Below the pieces are notes generated by a model. It did no database searches, was not told the DNA's origin, and saw only the letters and a list, made by a program, of their open reading frames with translations. From assembly GCA_011087645.1 (NCBI GenBank), contig JAALLF010000007.1, positions 1-64,000 of the forward strand: a stretch of DNA of 64,000 nt. Direction: 5' to 3'. A program made the position numbers and the translations under genes. The stretch is from Alphaproteobacteria bacterium (GTDB lineage Bacteria > Pseudomonadota > Alphaproteobacteria > UBA6615). Shown one piece after another: positions 8,292-18,169 of this stretch. How positions within the stretch are numbered: the stretch's first letter is position 1; each line of letters opens with the position of its first letter.

Positions 8292-10148
8292 TTAGTCGTC
8301 GCCGGCCGGAGCGGACTGTGCGGCGATGGCCGCGAGGAACGGCGCGGCGAACTCCTTTAGTTTGGCGTCGCCGACCCCGTTGACCTCGGCGAACTCGGCG
8401 TCGGTCTGCGGCTGGCGTTGCGCCATATCGGCCAGGGATTTATCGGAAAACACCACAAATGCCGGAACGCCGCGTTCCTTGGCGAGACGCAGGCGCAACG
8501 CCTTCAGATGATCGAGGAGCGCCGCCTCGGTAGTGGACAGCTCCGCGACTAAGGCTTTCTGGCGGCCCTTGCGGCCGCTTGGCGCGGCGCGGCGCATGGT
8601 GTCTTGGCGATATTGAAAATCTTCCTCGCCGCGCAGCAGCGCCTGGCCTTTCGCGGTCATCTCTAAGCCGCCATAGCCTTTCACGTCAAGATGGAGGAAA
8701 CCGGCGGCCACGAGCTGGCGGATAATCGAGCGCCATTGTTCTTTTTTGTGCTCGGCGCCGGTAGCGAATACCGCCAGCCGGTCGTGCCCGGCTTCGGTGA
8801 CTTTCGCTGTCATTTGGCCGCGCAACACATCGATGATCTGAACCGCACCGAAACGATTTCCGGTTTGGTGGATCGCCGAGAGCACTTTTTGGCCTTCCCC
8901 GGTGCCATCGGTCATGTCCACCGGATCCAGGCAAATATCGCAATTTCCACACGGTTCGCTGTGCTCGCCAAAATAGTCTAACAGGACCCCGCGCCGGCAG
9001 GCCGGCGACTCGCAATATCCGAGCAAAGCATCGAGTCGCTGATGTTCGCGCCGCTTGCGCTCGTCACCCGCCGCCTCTTGTTCGATAAACACGCGCCGCA
9101 TGCGAATATCGCCCAGGCCGTAGAGCATATGCGCCTCGGCCGGCTGACCATCACGACCGGCGCGGCCGATCTCCTGGTAATAGGCCTCCGGACTGCCGGG
9201 CAGGTCGGCGTGAAAGACGAAGCGCACATCGGATTTATCGATCCCCATACCAAAGGCGATGGTCGCCACGATCACCACACCCGGTTCGGTCATGAAGAGA
9301 TTTTGGTTGGCGTCGCGCACCGACTTATCCATGCCGGCGTGATAGGCGCGCGCCATGACGCCGTTATCAGCCAGGAACGCAGCCACCTCCTCGGTCTTTT
9401 TGCGCGACAGGCAATAGACGATGCCGCTGGCGCCGCGATGGCGCTCGATGAAGGCAAGAAGTTGCGGCTTCCAACTCGCCTTCATCTCGACTGTCAATTT
9501 AATGTTCGGCCGATCAAAACCCAAGACGATGGTCTCGGCGCTGCCGGCGAAGAGTTGCGCGGAGATATCCTGCCGGGTGACTTCGTCGGCGGTAGCCGTC
9601 AATGCGGCGATAGGAACGCCAGGAAAAATCTCGTGCAGGCGCGATAGGTCCTGATACTCAGGTCGAAACGACGGTCCCCATTGAGAGATGCAGTGGGCCT
9701 CGTCTATCGCGATCAGGTTAACATTAAGGCGGCCGAGAGCAGTCAACATCCGCTCGGTCATGAGGCGTTCCGGCGCCATATAAAGCAGCCGCGTTTCACC
9801 CGACGCGGCGCGTTGCCAGGCCGCGACATTGTCGGCGCGGTCGCGCGACGAATTGATGGCATCCGCCGCCACCCCGGCCAAATGTAGGGCAGCCACTTGG
9901 TCCTGCATCAGCGCGACAAGCGGCGAAACGACGATGGTGAGCCCTTCGCGGATCAACGCGGGCACCTGAAAACATAGCGATTTACCCGAGCCTGTCGGCA
10001 TCACGGTGAGCACGCTTCGTCCGGCCAGCAGCGCATCCATTGCCTGCTCTTGACCGGGGCGAAAATCATCGAAGCCGAAGACCTGTTTCAGGATCTGTCG
10101 TTTTGCGTTGCGGTCGGATTCAGCGCGGTGGGGTTCGGCGGTCGGCAT
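8292..10148 (-). CDS. recQ: ATP-dependent DNA helicase RecQ
   Basis: A 618-residue helicase. Motif I is MPTGSGKSLCF (about 50), motif II IDEAHCISQWG (about 145), motif III ALTATAD and motif VI QEIGRAGRDGQ (about 325). The RecQ zinc module is intact, with four Cys in CESPACRRG and CGNCDIC (about 370-400). A winged-helix region follows, then a single HRDC domain at the C-terminus (ALRLRLAKERGVPAFVVFSD to NGVGDAKLKEF). It unwinds DNA in recombinational repair. The ATG at 10148 is chosen over a TTG one codon upstream. It is divergent from the histidine kinase gene, with 444 bp between them. Confidence 0.95.
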   Translation of the reverse strand: MPTAEPHRAESDRNAKRQILKQVFGFDDFRPGQEQAMDALLAGRSVLTVMPTGSGKSLCFQVPALIREGLTIVVSPLVALMQDQVAALHLAGVAADAINSSRDRADNVAAWQRAASGETRLLYMAPERLMTERMLTALGRLNVNLIAIDEAHCISQWGPSFRPEYQDLSRLHEIFPGVPIAALTATADEVTRQDISAQLFAGSAETIVLGFDRPNIKLTVEMKASWKPQLLAFIERHRGASGIVYCLSRKKTEEVAAFLADNGVMARAYHAGMDKSVRDANQNLFMTEPGVVIVATIAFGMGIDKSDVRFVFHADLPGSPEAYYQEIGRAGRDGQPAEAHMLYGLGDIRMRRVFIEQEAAGDERKRREHQRLDALLGYCESPACRRGVLLDYFGEHSEPCGNCDICLDPVDMTDGTGEGQKVLSAIHQTGNRFGAVQIIDVLRGQMTAKVTEAGHDRLAVFATGAEHKKEQWRSIIRQLVAAGFLHLDVKGYGGLEMTAKGQALLRGEEDFQYRQDTMRRAAPSGRKGRQKALVAELSTTEAALLDHLKALRLRLAKERGVPAFVVFSDKSLADMAQRQPQTDAEFAEVNGVGDAKLKEFAAPFLAAIAAQSAPAGDD

Positions 10149-10322
10149 CAAACACTTTTTCTAATTTCCCGCTCCGGCGCGAATCGCCTGACGGGCATCG
10201 CCACCCTTATACGAGCGCTTTTCCAAAAGCCACAAGTCGAAGATTTTCCTTGGTGGCGATACGGTTCCATCAACACGTTTCGAAACCGCTTAAAACGGCA
10301 ATATACCGCCAAAATCCGGCAC

Positions 10323-10351
10323 ATAGGTACTGCTACCTATACAGGTGTATA
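10323..10351. promoter_or_regulatory. Overlapping inverted repeats, candidate operator
   Basis: ATAGGTA and TACCTAT form a perfect 7-bp inverted repeat with a CTGC spacer (10323-10340). Overlapping it, TATACA and TGTATA form a perfect 6-bp inverted repeat with a GG spacer (10338-10351). This is the kind of site bound by a dimeric regulator. It sits 172 bp before recQ and about 240 bp before the kinase gene. The regulator is unknown. Confidence 0.45.
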
Positions 10352-10510
10352 CGTAGTATTTTCACAATTTTAAGAACACTATTTTAACTACTGAATGTTA
10401 CCCATAAGACGATAGTTGCCGATCCAATAGAACAATTTACTTGCGTTGAAGGGCGTACCGAACATGTTTTTGTTGTTTCACAGAAGGCTTGTCAGGCAGA
10501 ATCGAGACCG

Positions 10511-10526
10511 TTTGGAGGCCTCCAAA
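10511..10526. promoter_or_regulatory. Perfect 16-bp palindrome upstream of the hybrid kinase gene
   Basis: TTTGGAGGCCTCCAAA is a perfect uninterrupted palindrome 66 bp upstream of the kinase start codon, in a position suited to an operator. It has no T run after it, so it is not a terminator. Confidence 0.45.
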
Positions 10527-10592
10527 AGCCCCTCGTACCAGCGCCCCATTTCAACAGCGCCGCATCGCCATTCCTGAATTAGTGTCGCTGTT

Positions 10593-13500
10593 ATGTCCCC
10601 GCAAACTCTCCCTTCCCCGCCGGCCACCGGCACCAGCGAGGCTGCGCCCAAACGGTCCGCTCTGACGCCTCCTTTGGCCGTTTTCTTGGTGGGTTTGGCC
10701 CTTTCGGTTGCCCTCTTCGCGGTCTTCACGCGCCACGCGCAACATGAGGAACTGGACAAGGCCTATCAGGAAGAAGCCTTGCCCCTGTCCGCCGCTTTGG
10801 GACGGACGATCGAAACCGCCTTGGACTCTGTCGCGTCGATTAGCGGCCTCTATGCGGCTTCGAATTCGGTTGAACGCGCCGAGTTCCGCGCCTATGTCGA
10901 ACAACTTCTCGAACGCAATAACGAACTACAGGCCGTCGAGTGGGTGCCGCGGGTCGCCGCTGCGGATCGCACGACCTACGAGGCGGCGGCGCGCCGGGAC
11001 GGTTTAGCGGAATTCCGGATCACCGAACGAAATTCAACCGGCGAAATGGTACCCGCGGCGGCGCGACCCGAATACTTCCCGGTCTTTTTTCTCGAACCTC
11101 TGAGCGGCAACGAGGCGGCATTGGGCTTCGATCTTGGATCGGACCCAGCCCGCCTCGACGCGCTTAACCGCGCTCGTGACACCGGCAAGATCGTGACGAC
11201 CCAGAAAATAAAGTTGGTGCAAGAAACCACAGATCAGTTCGGCTTCCTGACCTTTGTCCCCATCTACAGTACAGGCACCGTACCAGATACTGTCGCAGCG
11301 CGTCGGGCAACGCTTATCGGTTTCGCGCTCGGTGCATTTCGCATCAGCGACATTCTTCAATCCGCAACGGCGCAATCCCCGGCGCAGACCGTATTAGATC
11401 TCTACGTCCTCGATGCCGCCGCGCCGGGCGGCGAAGCGGTGCTGCATTATCGTGGCGCCGCCGGACAAGACCGTAGGATTTTGTCGGAAGACGATTTACT
11501 GCTGGGTGGATACGACAAGACCGTGCTCCCACTTGGCGATCGCGACTGGTTGTTGATATTCGTACCGCCGACAGAATTTAGGCTGCCCGCGAGCGCAACC
11601 CCCTGGGTGGTGGCAGCGACGGGACTGCTACTGTCGATTTTCTTCGTCATCTTCCTGCGCACCACACAGAACCGGACCCGCGTCATTGGACAAACGGTTA
11701 TCCAGCGTACCACGGAGCTTTCCGAGGTGAATCGGGTGTTGGTGCAAGAGGTCGCCGAGCGCGAAGCCGCTGACCGCCTGCTGCAGGAACAGAACGCCGC
11801 CCTGCAGTTGATCCATAAGCTTACCATCGCCGGCGACGCGGCGAAAACGGTCAACGAAGCGATCCGTATTTGCCTTGAAGAAGTTGGTGAATTTACCGGT
11901 TGGCCGGTGAGCCATGCATTCTGCCCAACAGAAGACGATCCCAATACCTTCGTTTCTACCGGTGTCTGGCACGCGACGACGACGGTCGGGCTCGAAAACT
12001 TTGTTCGCGAGACCGAAGCAACAAAATTCGCCACCGGTGAAGATGTGATCGGCGACGTGCTCGCCGACGGTAAACCCAGATGGATCGCCGATATTAATCG
12101 TGAGCCGCAGTACCCACGGGCTTTTTCCAGCGGTCGGTTGCCGATTAAAGGCGCGTTCTTCCTGCCCCTGATAGCGGACCGAACGGTCGTCGCCATTCTC
12201 GAATTCTACGCGCCCGAGCCGATCGTTCCCACCGAGAAAATGCTCGCGGTGATGGGACAGATCGCCATCTTGTTCGGGCACGCGGTACAACGGGCGCAAG
12301 CGGCGAAGAAACTTCACGAAAGCGAAGAGTTCGCGCGCATGGTGACCGATAATATGCCGGTCGTCATCGCCTATTTCGACGCCGATATGAATACCCGATT
12401 CTACAACCAGTTGGGGCTCGACTGGTTTGCCTGCAAACGCGAAGATCTGATCGGCAAACCGATCGACGGGAAGATTTCCAATTTCGACATGGATGGCTAC
12501 CGTGCCCGCATCCGTACAACCCTGGGCGGCGAAGCCCAATCCTTCGACACCACGCACACTTATCCCGACGGCGTCACCCGGCACGTTACGATATCCTATA
12601 TTCCCCATTTCGATGACGCGGGTGCCGCCATTGGATTTTTCTGCATCGTGCAAGATATCTCGCAACGCACGGAAATCGCGCGCCAACTCAACCAAGCGCA
12701 GAAAATGGATGCCATCGGCCAGTTGACCGGCGGTATTGCCCACGATTTCAACAATATTCTGATGGTGACCGACGGCTATACGAGGCGGGCACTGAAGGAC
12801 ATCGACGACCCCAAGGCCGTTAAGGCGGCGCTCGAGGAAGTTCTCACCGGCACCGACCGAGCCGCACAGTTGACCAAGCAACTTCTCGCGTTCAGCCGCC
12901 GGCAGATCATGGAAAAGAGGGTTTTCCGAATCGGCGAGGCGATCGAGGAAATCGACGGCCTGATTCAGCAATCGACCGGCGAGCGCTACCATGTCGAGAT
13001 TGAAGACCACACCGACGGCGCTTGCGTCGAGACCGATGCGTCGGAATTTCATCAAGCACTGGTCAACCTGGTGATCAACGCCCGTGACGCCATGGCCAAT
13101 GGCGGACGCATCGAAATTGCCTCGCGGATTGTCGATTGGGATGAACAAACCGTCGCGTCAAATCCCAAACTATCGGCCGGCCGTTTTGTTGAGATTTCCG
13201 TAAAGGATGAGGGCACCGGCATAGACGAAGATACCGCGGCGCATATTTTCGAACCCTTCTTCACCACCAAGGACCAGGGCAAGGGAACCGGGCTGGGCCT
13301 GGCGATGGTCTATGGTTTCGCACAAAGTTCAAATGGAACTATTGACGTCGAAAGCACCCTGGGCGCCGGCGCTACGTTCAAGATTTACCTGCCAGCAGTC
13401 GATCGTGATCCTCAAACCATCGTCGCCGAGGTCGAGCAAGATCATCTCGGCCAAGGTGAGACAATTCTGCTTTGCGAGGACGATCCATCGCTATTGGAGA

Positions 13501-13874
13501 TCGTGCGCGAAATGCTCGACACGCTGGGATACAACATTCTCACCGCCACCGACGGTTTCGACGCGCTGGAGGTCGAGGCCGAATACGATGGCGAGATCGA
13601 CCTTTTGCTCTCCGACGTGGTCATGCCGAATATGGGTGGTTTCGAGGCTGCGGAGATGATTCGCGAGGCGCGCCCGGACATCAAAATCGTGTTCATGTCC
13701 GGCTACCCCAACCGCGCCGGCATCAGTAACGAGAACCTGCCCGACAATTGCCAATTCCTGCAGAAGCCGGTCAAACCGGCCCACCTTGCCCAAACCCTGC
13801 GGCAAGAACTCGACAACCCCCTCCCCGAAAACCTGGACGAACCCACGAAGGTTAAGAGCTATGACTACGCCTAA
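10593..13874 (+). CDS. Membrane hybrid histidine kinase: CHASE-GAF-PAS-HisKA-HATPase-REC
   Basis: 1093 residues. A first membrane segment (about 28-50) and a second (about 330-352) enclose an extracytoplasmic CHASE domain containing [12 protein letters not shown] and [13 protein letters not shown], so the ligand is sensed outside the membrane. A coiled linker leads to a GAF-like domain (about 405-570) and a PAS domain (about 580-690). The kinase core has the phospho-His in [12 protein letters not shown] (about 712), the N box [12 protein letters not shown], and ATP-lid motifs GTGIDED and [14 protein letters not shown] receiver domain (about 955-1070) has its Asp in LLLSDVVMP. The DFNN-type H box and fused receiver suggest phosphorelay. 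The gene overlaps the next, a CheY-like regulator, by 14 bp, so the two are probably partners. Confidence 0.93.
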   Translation: MSPQTLPSPPATGTSEAAPKRSALTPPLAVFLVGLALSVALFAVFTRHAQHEELDKAYQEEALPLSAALGRTIETALDSVASISGLYAASNSVERAEFRAYVEQLLERNNELQAVEWVPRVAAADRTTYEAAARRDGLAEFRITERNSTGEMVPAAARPEYFPVFFLEPLSGNEAALGFDLGSDPARLDALNRARDTGKIVTTQKIKLVQETTDQFGFLTFVPIYSTGTVPDTVAARRATLIGFALGAFRISDILQSATAQSPAQTVLDLYVLDAAAPGGEAVLHYRGAAGQDRRILSEDDLLLGGYDKTVLPLGDRDWLLIFVPPTEFRLPASATPWVVAATGLLLSIFFVIFLRTTQNRTRVIGQTVIQRTTELSEVNRVLVQEVAEREAADRLLQEQNAALQLIHKLTIAGDAAKTVNEAIRICLEEVGEFTGWPVSHAFCPTEDDPNTFVSTGVWHATTTVGLENFVRETEATKFATGEDVIGDVLADGKPRWIADINREPQYPRAFSSGRLPIKGAFFLPLIADRTVVAILEFYAPEPIVPTEKMLAVMGQIAILFGHAVQRAQAAKKLHESEEFARMVTDNMPVVIAYFDADMNTRFYNQLGLDWFACKREDLIGKPIDGKISNFDMDGYRARIRTTLGGEAQSFDTTHTYPDGVTRHVTISYIPHFDDAGAAIGFFCIVQDISQRTEIARQLNQAQKMDAIGQLTGGIAHDFNNILMVTDGYTRRALKDIDDPKAVKAALEEVLTGTDRAAQLTKQLLAFSRRQIMEKRVFRIGEAIEEIDGLIQQSTGERYHVEIEDHTDGACVETDASEFHQALVNLVINARDAMANGGRIEIASRIVDWDEQTVASNPKLSAGRFVEISVKDEGTGIDEDTAAHIFEPFFTTKDQGKGTGLGLAMVYGFAQSSNGTIDVESTLGAGATFKIYLPAVDRDPQTIVAEVEQDHLGQGETILLCEDDPSLLEIVREMLDTLGYNILTATDGFDALEVEAEYDGEIDLLLSDVVMPNMGGFEAAEMIREARPDIKIVFMSGYPNRAGISNENLPDNCQFLQKPVKPAHLAQTLRQELDNPLPENLDEPTKVKSYDYA

Positions 13875-14295
13875 TAAGAATCCCGAACCCCTACGGGTAT
13901 TGTTGGTCGACGACAGTCCCCAATCGCTGAATTTGGTCAAGCGCATGCTGCACGATTTGGGCAGTACGCAAATTTTTACCGCCAAGAACGGCGCCGAAGC
14001 CCTTTCGCTCATCGGCTCCTTCGATGGCGATGATTTCATCGATCTCGTGCTGTGCGACTGGAATATGCCGGTCATGAGCGGCATGGAACTGCTGCGCCAA
14101 ATCCGCACCTGCGATCCGGATTTGCTGTTCTATATGATCACCGGGCAGGCCGATCGTTCGTCGATCGTCGAGGCGAAAGCCCACGGTATCAACGGCTACA
14201 TCAAAAAGCCCTTCTCGCCTGATGAATTGCGCAAGAAGCTTATCGTCGCATCGCGCGTCATCTCTCACCGGAAACTCGAAGCCGCAGCGGTTTAG
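13861..14295 (+). CDS. CheY-like single-domain response regulator
   Basis: A 144-residue receiver with no output domain. The acidic pocket is VLLVDDSPQSL, the phospho-acceptor Asp is in VLCDWNMPVMSG (about 62), and the conserved Lys is in YIKKPFSPDEL. It starts inside the last codons of the hybrid kinase gene, 14 bp before that gene's stop, which implies translational coupling. Stand-alone receivers of this kind relay phosphate to a separate phosphotransfer protein or act by protein-protein contact; no phosphotransfer gene is in the window. Confidence 0.92.
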   Translation: MTTPNKNPEPLRVLLVDDSPQSLNLVKRMLHDLGSTQIFTAKNGAEALSLIGSFDGDDFIDLVLCDWNMPVMSGMELLRQIRTCDPDLLFYMITGQADRSSIVEAKAHGINGYIKKPFSPDELRKKLIVASRVISHRKLEAAAV

Positions 14296-14304
14296 TATCT
14301 CGGA

Positions 14305-15996
14305 CTAGTGGGTGGCGCGAGACCCCGGCGGCTGCCACGGCGCCGGCGTAATACTTTCGATATCGGTCTTGACGTCGATCAAGGCAGGCCGGCCGCTCTC
14401 GATAGCTTTCTCCAACGCGCCGGCGAAGTCCCCCGGCCGCTCGACCGTGAGGCCCAATCCACCCATAGAATCGGCGATCTTGGCGAAGTTGGCTTCGGGG
14501 AAAATCCACAAATCATCAGACCCCTTCGAGCGCCCGCCATAAATGCCCTCGTTGATGCCCTGTTCTTGGTTCAAGGAATGGTTGTTGTTGACCACGGTGA
14601 CGGTGTTGATGCCGCAACGCACCGCCGTTTCCATCTCCAGCAGATGGTACCACATGGCGCCATCGCCGCCGAAACAGATCACCGGCCGGTCGGGCGCGGC
14701 GCATTTCGCCCCCATCGCGGCGGGGAACGCCCAACCCAACGAGCCGGCGCAGCGGATATAGCTTTGGCTCGGATGCTTGAGATCGATCATGGTGCCGGTC
14801 CAGATGCCGGAATGGCCGGTATCGGAGACCAGGATCGCATCGCCGGGTAGATGTTCGCTGAGCTCGGCGCACAGACGCTCGGTGCGCACCGGTTCGCTGT
14901 CAGCGATCATCAAGGGCTCGACTTCGGCTCGCCATGACGCCACTAGATCCTGCGCGTGGGCGACCCAGTCGCTACGCCCATTGTTGGCTTCGCTGGCTTC
15001 CAGCAACTTCACCAGTGAGGCCTTCGCGTCGCCTTGCATGGCGGCGATCACCGGATAGCTGCGGCCCAGCTCGCGCGGGTCGATATCGATCTGCACGGTC
15101 CGCGTGCCCTCCGGCGGCACCGTCCATTCGTTGGTCACCATGCCGCCGGCGCTGCTGCCCACATAGATCACCAAATCGGCCTCGCAGACCGCGCGGTTGG
15201 CGCTCCAGCGCGAATAGCCGCCGACCACGCCGACGCACAGCGGATGAAAGTCGGGGATGGTGCCCTTGCCGTTCAGCGAGGTGGCGACGGGGATGGAAAG
15301 CTTCTCAGCCAACGCCACCAATTCGGTTCCGGCGCCGCTATGGGCGACCCCGCCGCCGGCGACGATGATCGGCCGCCCGGCCCCGGCGATGGCTTGGGCC
15401 ACCGCGGCGACGCTCGCCGCGTCCGGTTCCGGGCGGAACGGCGGCACTTGGGTAAACTGCTCTTCGACGATGACTTCCAAATCGGCCTCCGCCTCTAGCA
15501 CGTCTTGGCCGATGATGCCGTCGAAATCGAGATGGACCGGCGCCGGCTGGCCGCTGACCGTCTCGCGCAGCGCCTGGCGCAGCGCGTTGGGCAACTGCTC
15601 GACGGTGGTGATCGCGTTGCTATATTTGGTCACCGCCTCGAACGGCCCGCGATGGTCGACCTCTTGGTAGGAATGGCGCTGCTGGTGGGCCTGGCCGCGC
15701 CGCCCGGTCATGGCGATCACCGGCGAGCCGGCCAGGAACGGGTCTTGCAGACCGGCCGCCAGATTGGCCGCGCCGACCGCCTGCGCCATGCAAACACCGG
15801 CGCGCCCGGCGATGCGCGCATAGCCATCGGCCATATAAGCCGCCGGCTTCTCGCTATGGACCATGACGCGGGTCATGCCCAGCGCCTCGATCTCCTGCAG
15901 CGCGCGGATGCCGAACACCGGCATGAAAAACACATGGGTGGCGCCGTACCCGTGCAGGGTCTCGGCCAGAAAACGGGCGCCTGTCATCTTCGCCAT
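14305..15996 (-). CDS. Thiamine-pyrophosphate-dependent enzyme, acetolactate-synthase-like
   Basis: A 563-residue three-domain TPP enzyme. The N-terminal pyrimidine-binding domain carries the activating Glu in MVHSEKPAAYMADGYARIAG (about 47). The central domain is Rossmann-like, with VAGGGVAHSGAGTELVAL. The C-terminal domain has the TPP-Mg motif from FGGDGAMWYHLLEMETA to VVNNNHS (about 440-470). The family includes acetolactate synthase, oxalyl-CoA decarboxylase, sulfoacetaldehyde acetyltransferase and benzoylformate decarboxylase. With beta-hydroxyacid dehydrogenases next to it, a catabolic 2-keto-acid decarboxylase or carboligase is more likely than branched-chain synthesis. No regulatory subunit gene is adjacent. 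Only 9 bp separate its 3' end from the convergent response regulator. Confidence 0.88.
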   Translation of the reverse strand: MAKMTGARFLAETLHGYGATHVFFMPVFGIRALQEIEALGMTRVMVHSEKPAAYMADGYARIAGRAGVCMAQAVGAANLAAGLQDPFLAGSPVIAMTGRRGQAHQQRHSYQEVDHRGPFEAVTKYSNAITTVEQLPNALRQALRETVSGQPAPVHLDFDGIIGQDVLEAEADLEVIVEEQFTQVPPFRPEPDAASVAAVAQAIAGAGRPIIVAGGGVAHSGAGTELVALAEKLSIPVATSLNGKGTIPDFHPLCVGVVGGYSRWSANRAVCEADLVIYVGSSAGGMVTNEWTVPPEGTRTVQIDIDPRELGRSYPVIAAMQGDAKASLVKLLEASEANNGRSDWVAHAQDLVASWRAEVEPLMIADSEPVRTERLCAELSEHLPGDAILVSDTGHSGIWTGTMIDLKHPSQSYIRCAGSLGWAFPAAMGAKCAAPDRPVICFGGDGAMWYHLLEMETAVRCGINTVTVVNNNHSLNQEQGINEGIYGGRSKGSDDLWIFPEANFAKIADSMGGLGLTVERPGDFAGALEKAIESGRPALIDVKTDIESITPAPWQPPGSRATH

Positions 15997-16086
15997 AACG
16001 GAAGTCTCTCCCTATTTATTAGTTTTTATTTCCGACAAATTAGCGCGCCCGGGGAGAGCGCACAACGCTGGTGACGAGGCGCTTGC

Positions 16087-16959
16087 CTAGGCCTTGCCCT
16101 CATAGACTTCGATGACCCGGCCGGCATCGTCCTTGCCCCAGCCGGCGGCCTCAGCGCGCTGGAACATGGCGCGGGCGGCGGGAACGACTTGCAGCTCAAC
16201 GTCATGTTCTTTCGCCAAATCGATCGCCAGGCCCATATCCTTGACGAAGATCTCGACCGCGCCCTGCGGCGCGAAGTCACGTTCGAACAGGCGCGGCGCG
16301 AGCTGGTCCAGCATAGCGCCGCGCACCGAGCCTTTCGACAGGCAGTGCATCATGGCGTCGTGGGACAGGCCGGCGCGCTCGCCGGTGAGGACCATCTCGG
16401 CGATCAACGCCGTGCTGGAATTGACGAACAAATTGGTGACCACCTTCATGATGCCGCCGCTGCCCGAGGCCCCGGTATGGGTGGCGTCGGCCGACAGTTT
16501 TTCGAGAATCGGTTGGAGCCGCTGGAAACCCGCTTCGCTGCCGCCGACCATAAAGGTGATGGTGCGCGCATCGACCGCCCCGTGGGAACCGGAGATCGGC
16601 GCGTCGAGCATGTCGATGCCGGATTTTGCAAGTTTGTCCGCCAGCTCGACGCTGAACGCCGGCGGCATGGTGCTCATCTCCACATGGACCAGCCCCGATT
16701 TGTCCGCCTTGTCGATGCCGTCGACGCCGAACAGATTATCCTCGATATGAGCAGGCTTGAGCAGAATCGAGAAGGTGATGTCGCTGTTCTCGGCAACCTC
16801 GCGGGCGTTGGCCAACGGCGTGCCGCCCTCGTCGGCCAGCATCGCCATGCGGACCGGGTCGGTGTCATAGCCGCACACCGCATGGCCGTCGGCCAGCATC
16901 TGCCGCGACAGCGCCAGCCCCATCTTGCCCAGGCCAATCATTCCCAGCTGCTCGCCCAT
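16087..16959 (-). CDS. NAD(P)-dependent beta-hydroxyacid dehydrogenase (3-hydroxyisobutyrate dehydrogenase family)
   Basis: A 290-residue enzyme with the dinucleotide-binding start GMIGLGKMGLALSRQML. The substrate motif region includes DAPISGSHGA (about 118), and the catalytic Lys is in GSGGIMKVVTNLFVN (about 170). It should oxidise a beta-hydroxy acid to the semialdehyde or keto acid, or do the reverse. It lies 90 bp upstream of the TPP enzyme on the same strand, so they may be co-transcribed. The exact substrate (hydroxyisobutyrate, tartronate semialdehyde, gluconate-like) cannot be decided. It is a distant paralog of the gene at 19256-20179. Confidence 0.9.
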   Translation of the reverse strand: MGEQLGMIGLGKMGLALSRQMLADGHAVCGYDTDPVRMAMLADEGGTPLANAREVAENSDITFSILLKPAHIEDNLFGVDGIDKADKSGLVHVEMSTMPPAFSVELADKLAKSGIDMLDAPISGSHGAVDARTITFMVGGSEAGFQRLQPILEKLSADATHTGASGSGGIMKVVTNLFVNSSTALIAEMVLTGERAGLSHDAMMHCLSKGSVRGAMLDQLAPRLFERDFAPQGAVEIFVKDMGLAIDLAKEHDVELQVVPAARAMFQRAEAAGWGKDDAGRVIEVYEGKA

Positions 16960-17150
16960 GTTTTTTCCTTTTTTGTATTGGTTGTTTCGCTGGCTTAGTG
17001 CGGCGTCGAACGTGCTGTGTCAAATCGCCCGCCGACAAGACCATACCCGCGGCGCCCAAGCCTCACGATGAATTACATTGATTTCCGGCATTTATGCCCG
17101 CACCCTGAATCTATAAATCGATCAAATCACAAATCCAGGGGGACAATGTT

Positions 17151-18068
17151 ATGAAAAATCACTTCAAGTGGATCTTTATTGCACCGGTGGTCGCTTTGCT
17201 CTCGATAGCGATCTCCGGACCGGCCTTGGCAGATCATGAGATGGGACATGACGAAGTAGCGCGTGGCGGTATCCTCGCGCTCGAACAGCGCATCTGGGAT
17301 TTAGAGCAGTTACTGATCAACCAACCATCCGAACCGGGACCGGTCACGGTGGATTGCGCCGCCGGAGAGCTCGTTCAAGACGCGCTGGATATCGGGGCCA
17401 CCGACATTACCGTCACCGGCACCTGCAACGAAAACGTGTCGATTTCCAACGATAACGTGGTCCTCGACGGCAGTGGTACCGCCAGCCTGATCGGCGATGG
17501 CCTGAGCACAGCGATGGCTATCACCGCGGATCATGTGGTCATAAAGGATTGGGCGAGCGTCGAAGGCGGTGCAGGTATTGGAATCACTGTCGGTAGCGGC
17601 GGCTCGGCTACGATCAGCAATATGGCCTCGATAACCGGTTCTCGCGGTCTTAACGTAACAGAGTCGGCTTTCGCGAATATCATCGGCTCGTCATTTTCGA
17701 ATGGGCCTGGAGATGGTCTGTTTGCCACCCTCGGGGGTAATGTAACGATCCAGGGTTCGAGTTTTTCCGGCAATAGTCTTCGCGGAATCCTCATCACAAA
17801 TACGGGTTCCGTAAGTCTGAAAAGCGACAACGTGATCGACGGAAACACGCGCCAAGGCGTGCTCATAATAAATGGCGCGCTGACCATTCAACGCAATGTT
17901 GTAAATAATTCGATGGCGGGGAATGGAACAACAGTGGGACAGACCGATTTGGGCTGTTTTTCCTATTCTCGAATTTTCGTGGGGGCCTCGTTTACCAATA
18001 CGGGCGGAACGAGCAACCTCATTACCTGCGATTTGGGTAATATCGGTTTTCCATTGTTTAACCCCTAA
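17151..18068 (+). CDS. Exported right-handed parallel beta-helix protein
   Basis: A 305-residue protein with a signal peptide (KWIFIAPVVALLSIAIS, cleavage near ALA) and a short helical segment at about 35-60. The rest is a run of short strands rich in Ser, Thr, Gly and Asn, with repeated turns such as SNDNVVLDGSGTASL, ITADHVVIKDW, GSSFSNGPGDGLFAT, GSSFSGNSLRGILI and DNVIDGNTRQGVLI, typical of the right-handed beta-helix repeat (NosD/pectate-lyase fold). No polysaccharide-lyase catalytic residues can be assigned. A secreted or periplasmic binding or carbohydrate-related role is possible. AGGGGGAC precedes the ATG. The gene has its own strong terminator and opposes both neighbours, so it is a single-gene unit inside a catabolic cluster. 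Confidence 0.8.
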   Translation: MKNHFKWIFIAPVVALLSIAISGPALADHEMGHDEVARGGILALEQRIWDLEQLLINQPSEPGPVTVDCAAGELVQDALDIGATDITVTGTCNENVSISNDNVVLDGSGTASLIGDGLSTAMAITADHVVIKDWASVEGGAGIGITVGSGGSATISNMASITGSRGLNVTESAFANIIGSSFSNGPGDGLFATLGGNVTIQGSSFSGNSLRGILITNTGSVSLKSDNVIDGNTRQGVLIINGALTIQRNVVNNSMAGNGTTVGQTDLGCFSYSRIFVGASFTNTGGTSNLITCDLGNIGFPLFNP

Positions 18069-18093
18069 TTGACAAAGCAAAAATCAAAAGAAA

Positions 18094-18124
18094 GACCCCG
18101 CTGGAAACAGCGGGGTCCTTTTTT
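18094..18124 (+). terminator. Rho-independent terminator of the beta-helix gene
   Basis: A perfect 10-bp stem (GACCCCGCTG with CAGCGGGGTC) closed by a GAAA tetraloop and followed by CTTTTTT, 25 bp after the stop codon. It is the most clear-cut intrinsic terminator in the window. Confidence 0.95.
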
Positions 18125-18169
18125 ACGTGTGCATGAGAGTTATCTGCGGTGCAGCCGTAACCAGGCGCG

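Larger units (their letters stand above)
10149..10592. promoter_or_regulatory. Divergent intergenic region between recQ and the hybrid kinase gene
   Basis: 444 bp without a convincing gene. It becomes AT-rich around 10280-10440, unlike the flanking genes, as expected for promoters. It contains two overlapping inverted repeats near 10323-10351 and a separate 16-bp palindrome at 10511-10526, listed individually. Open frames across it lack ribosome binding sites and coding character. Confidence 0.5.

Noticed and set aside
11628..13148. Reverse frame of 506 codons
   Set aside because: Antisense to the hybrid kinase, which has intact GAF, PAS and kinase motifs.
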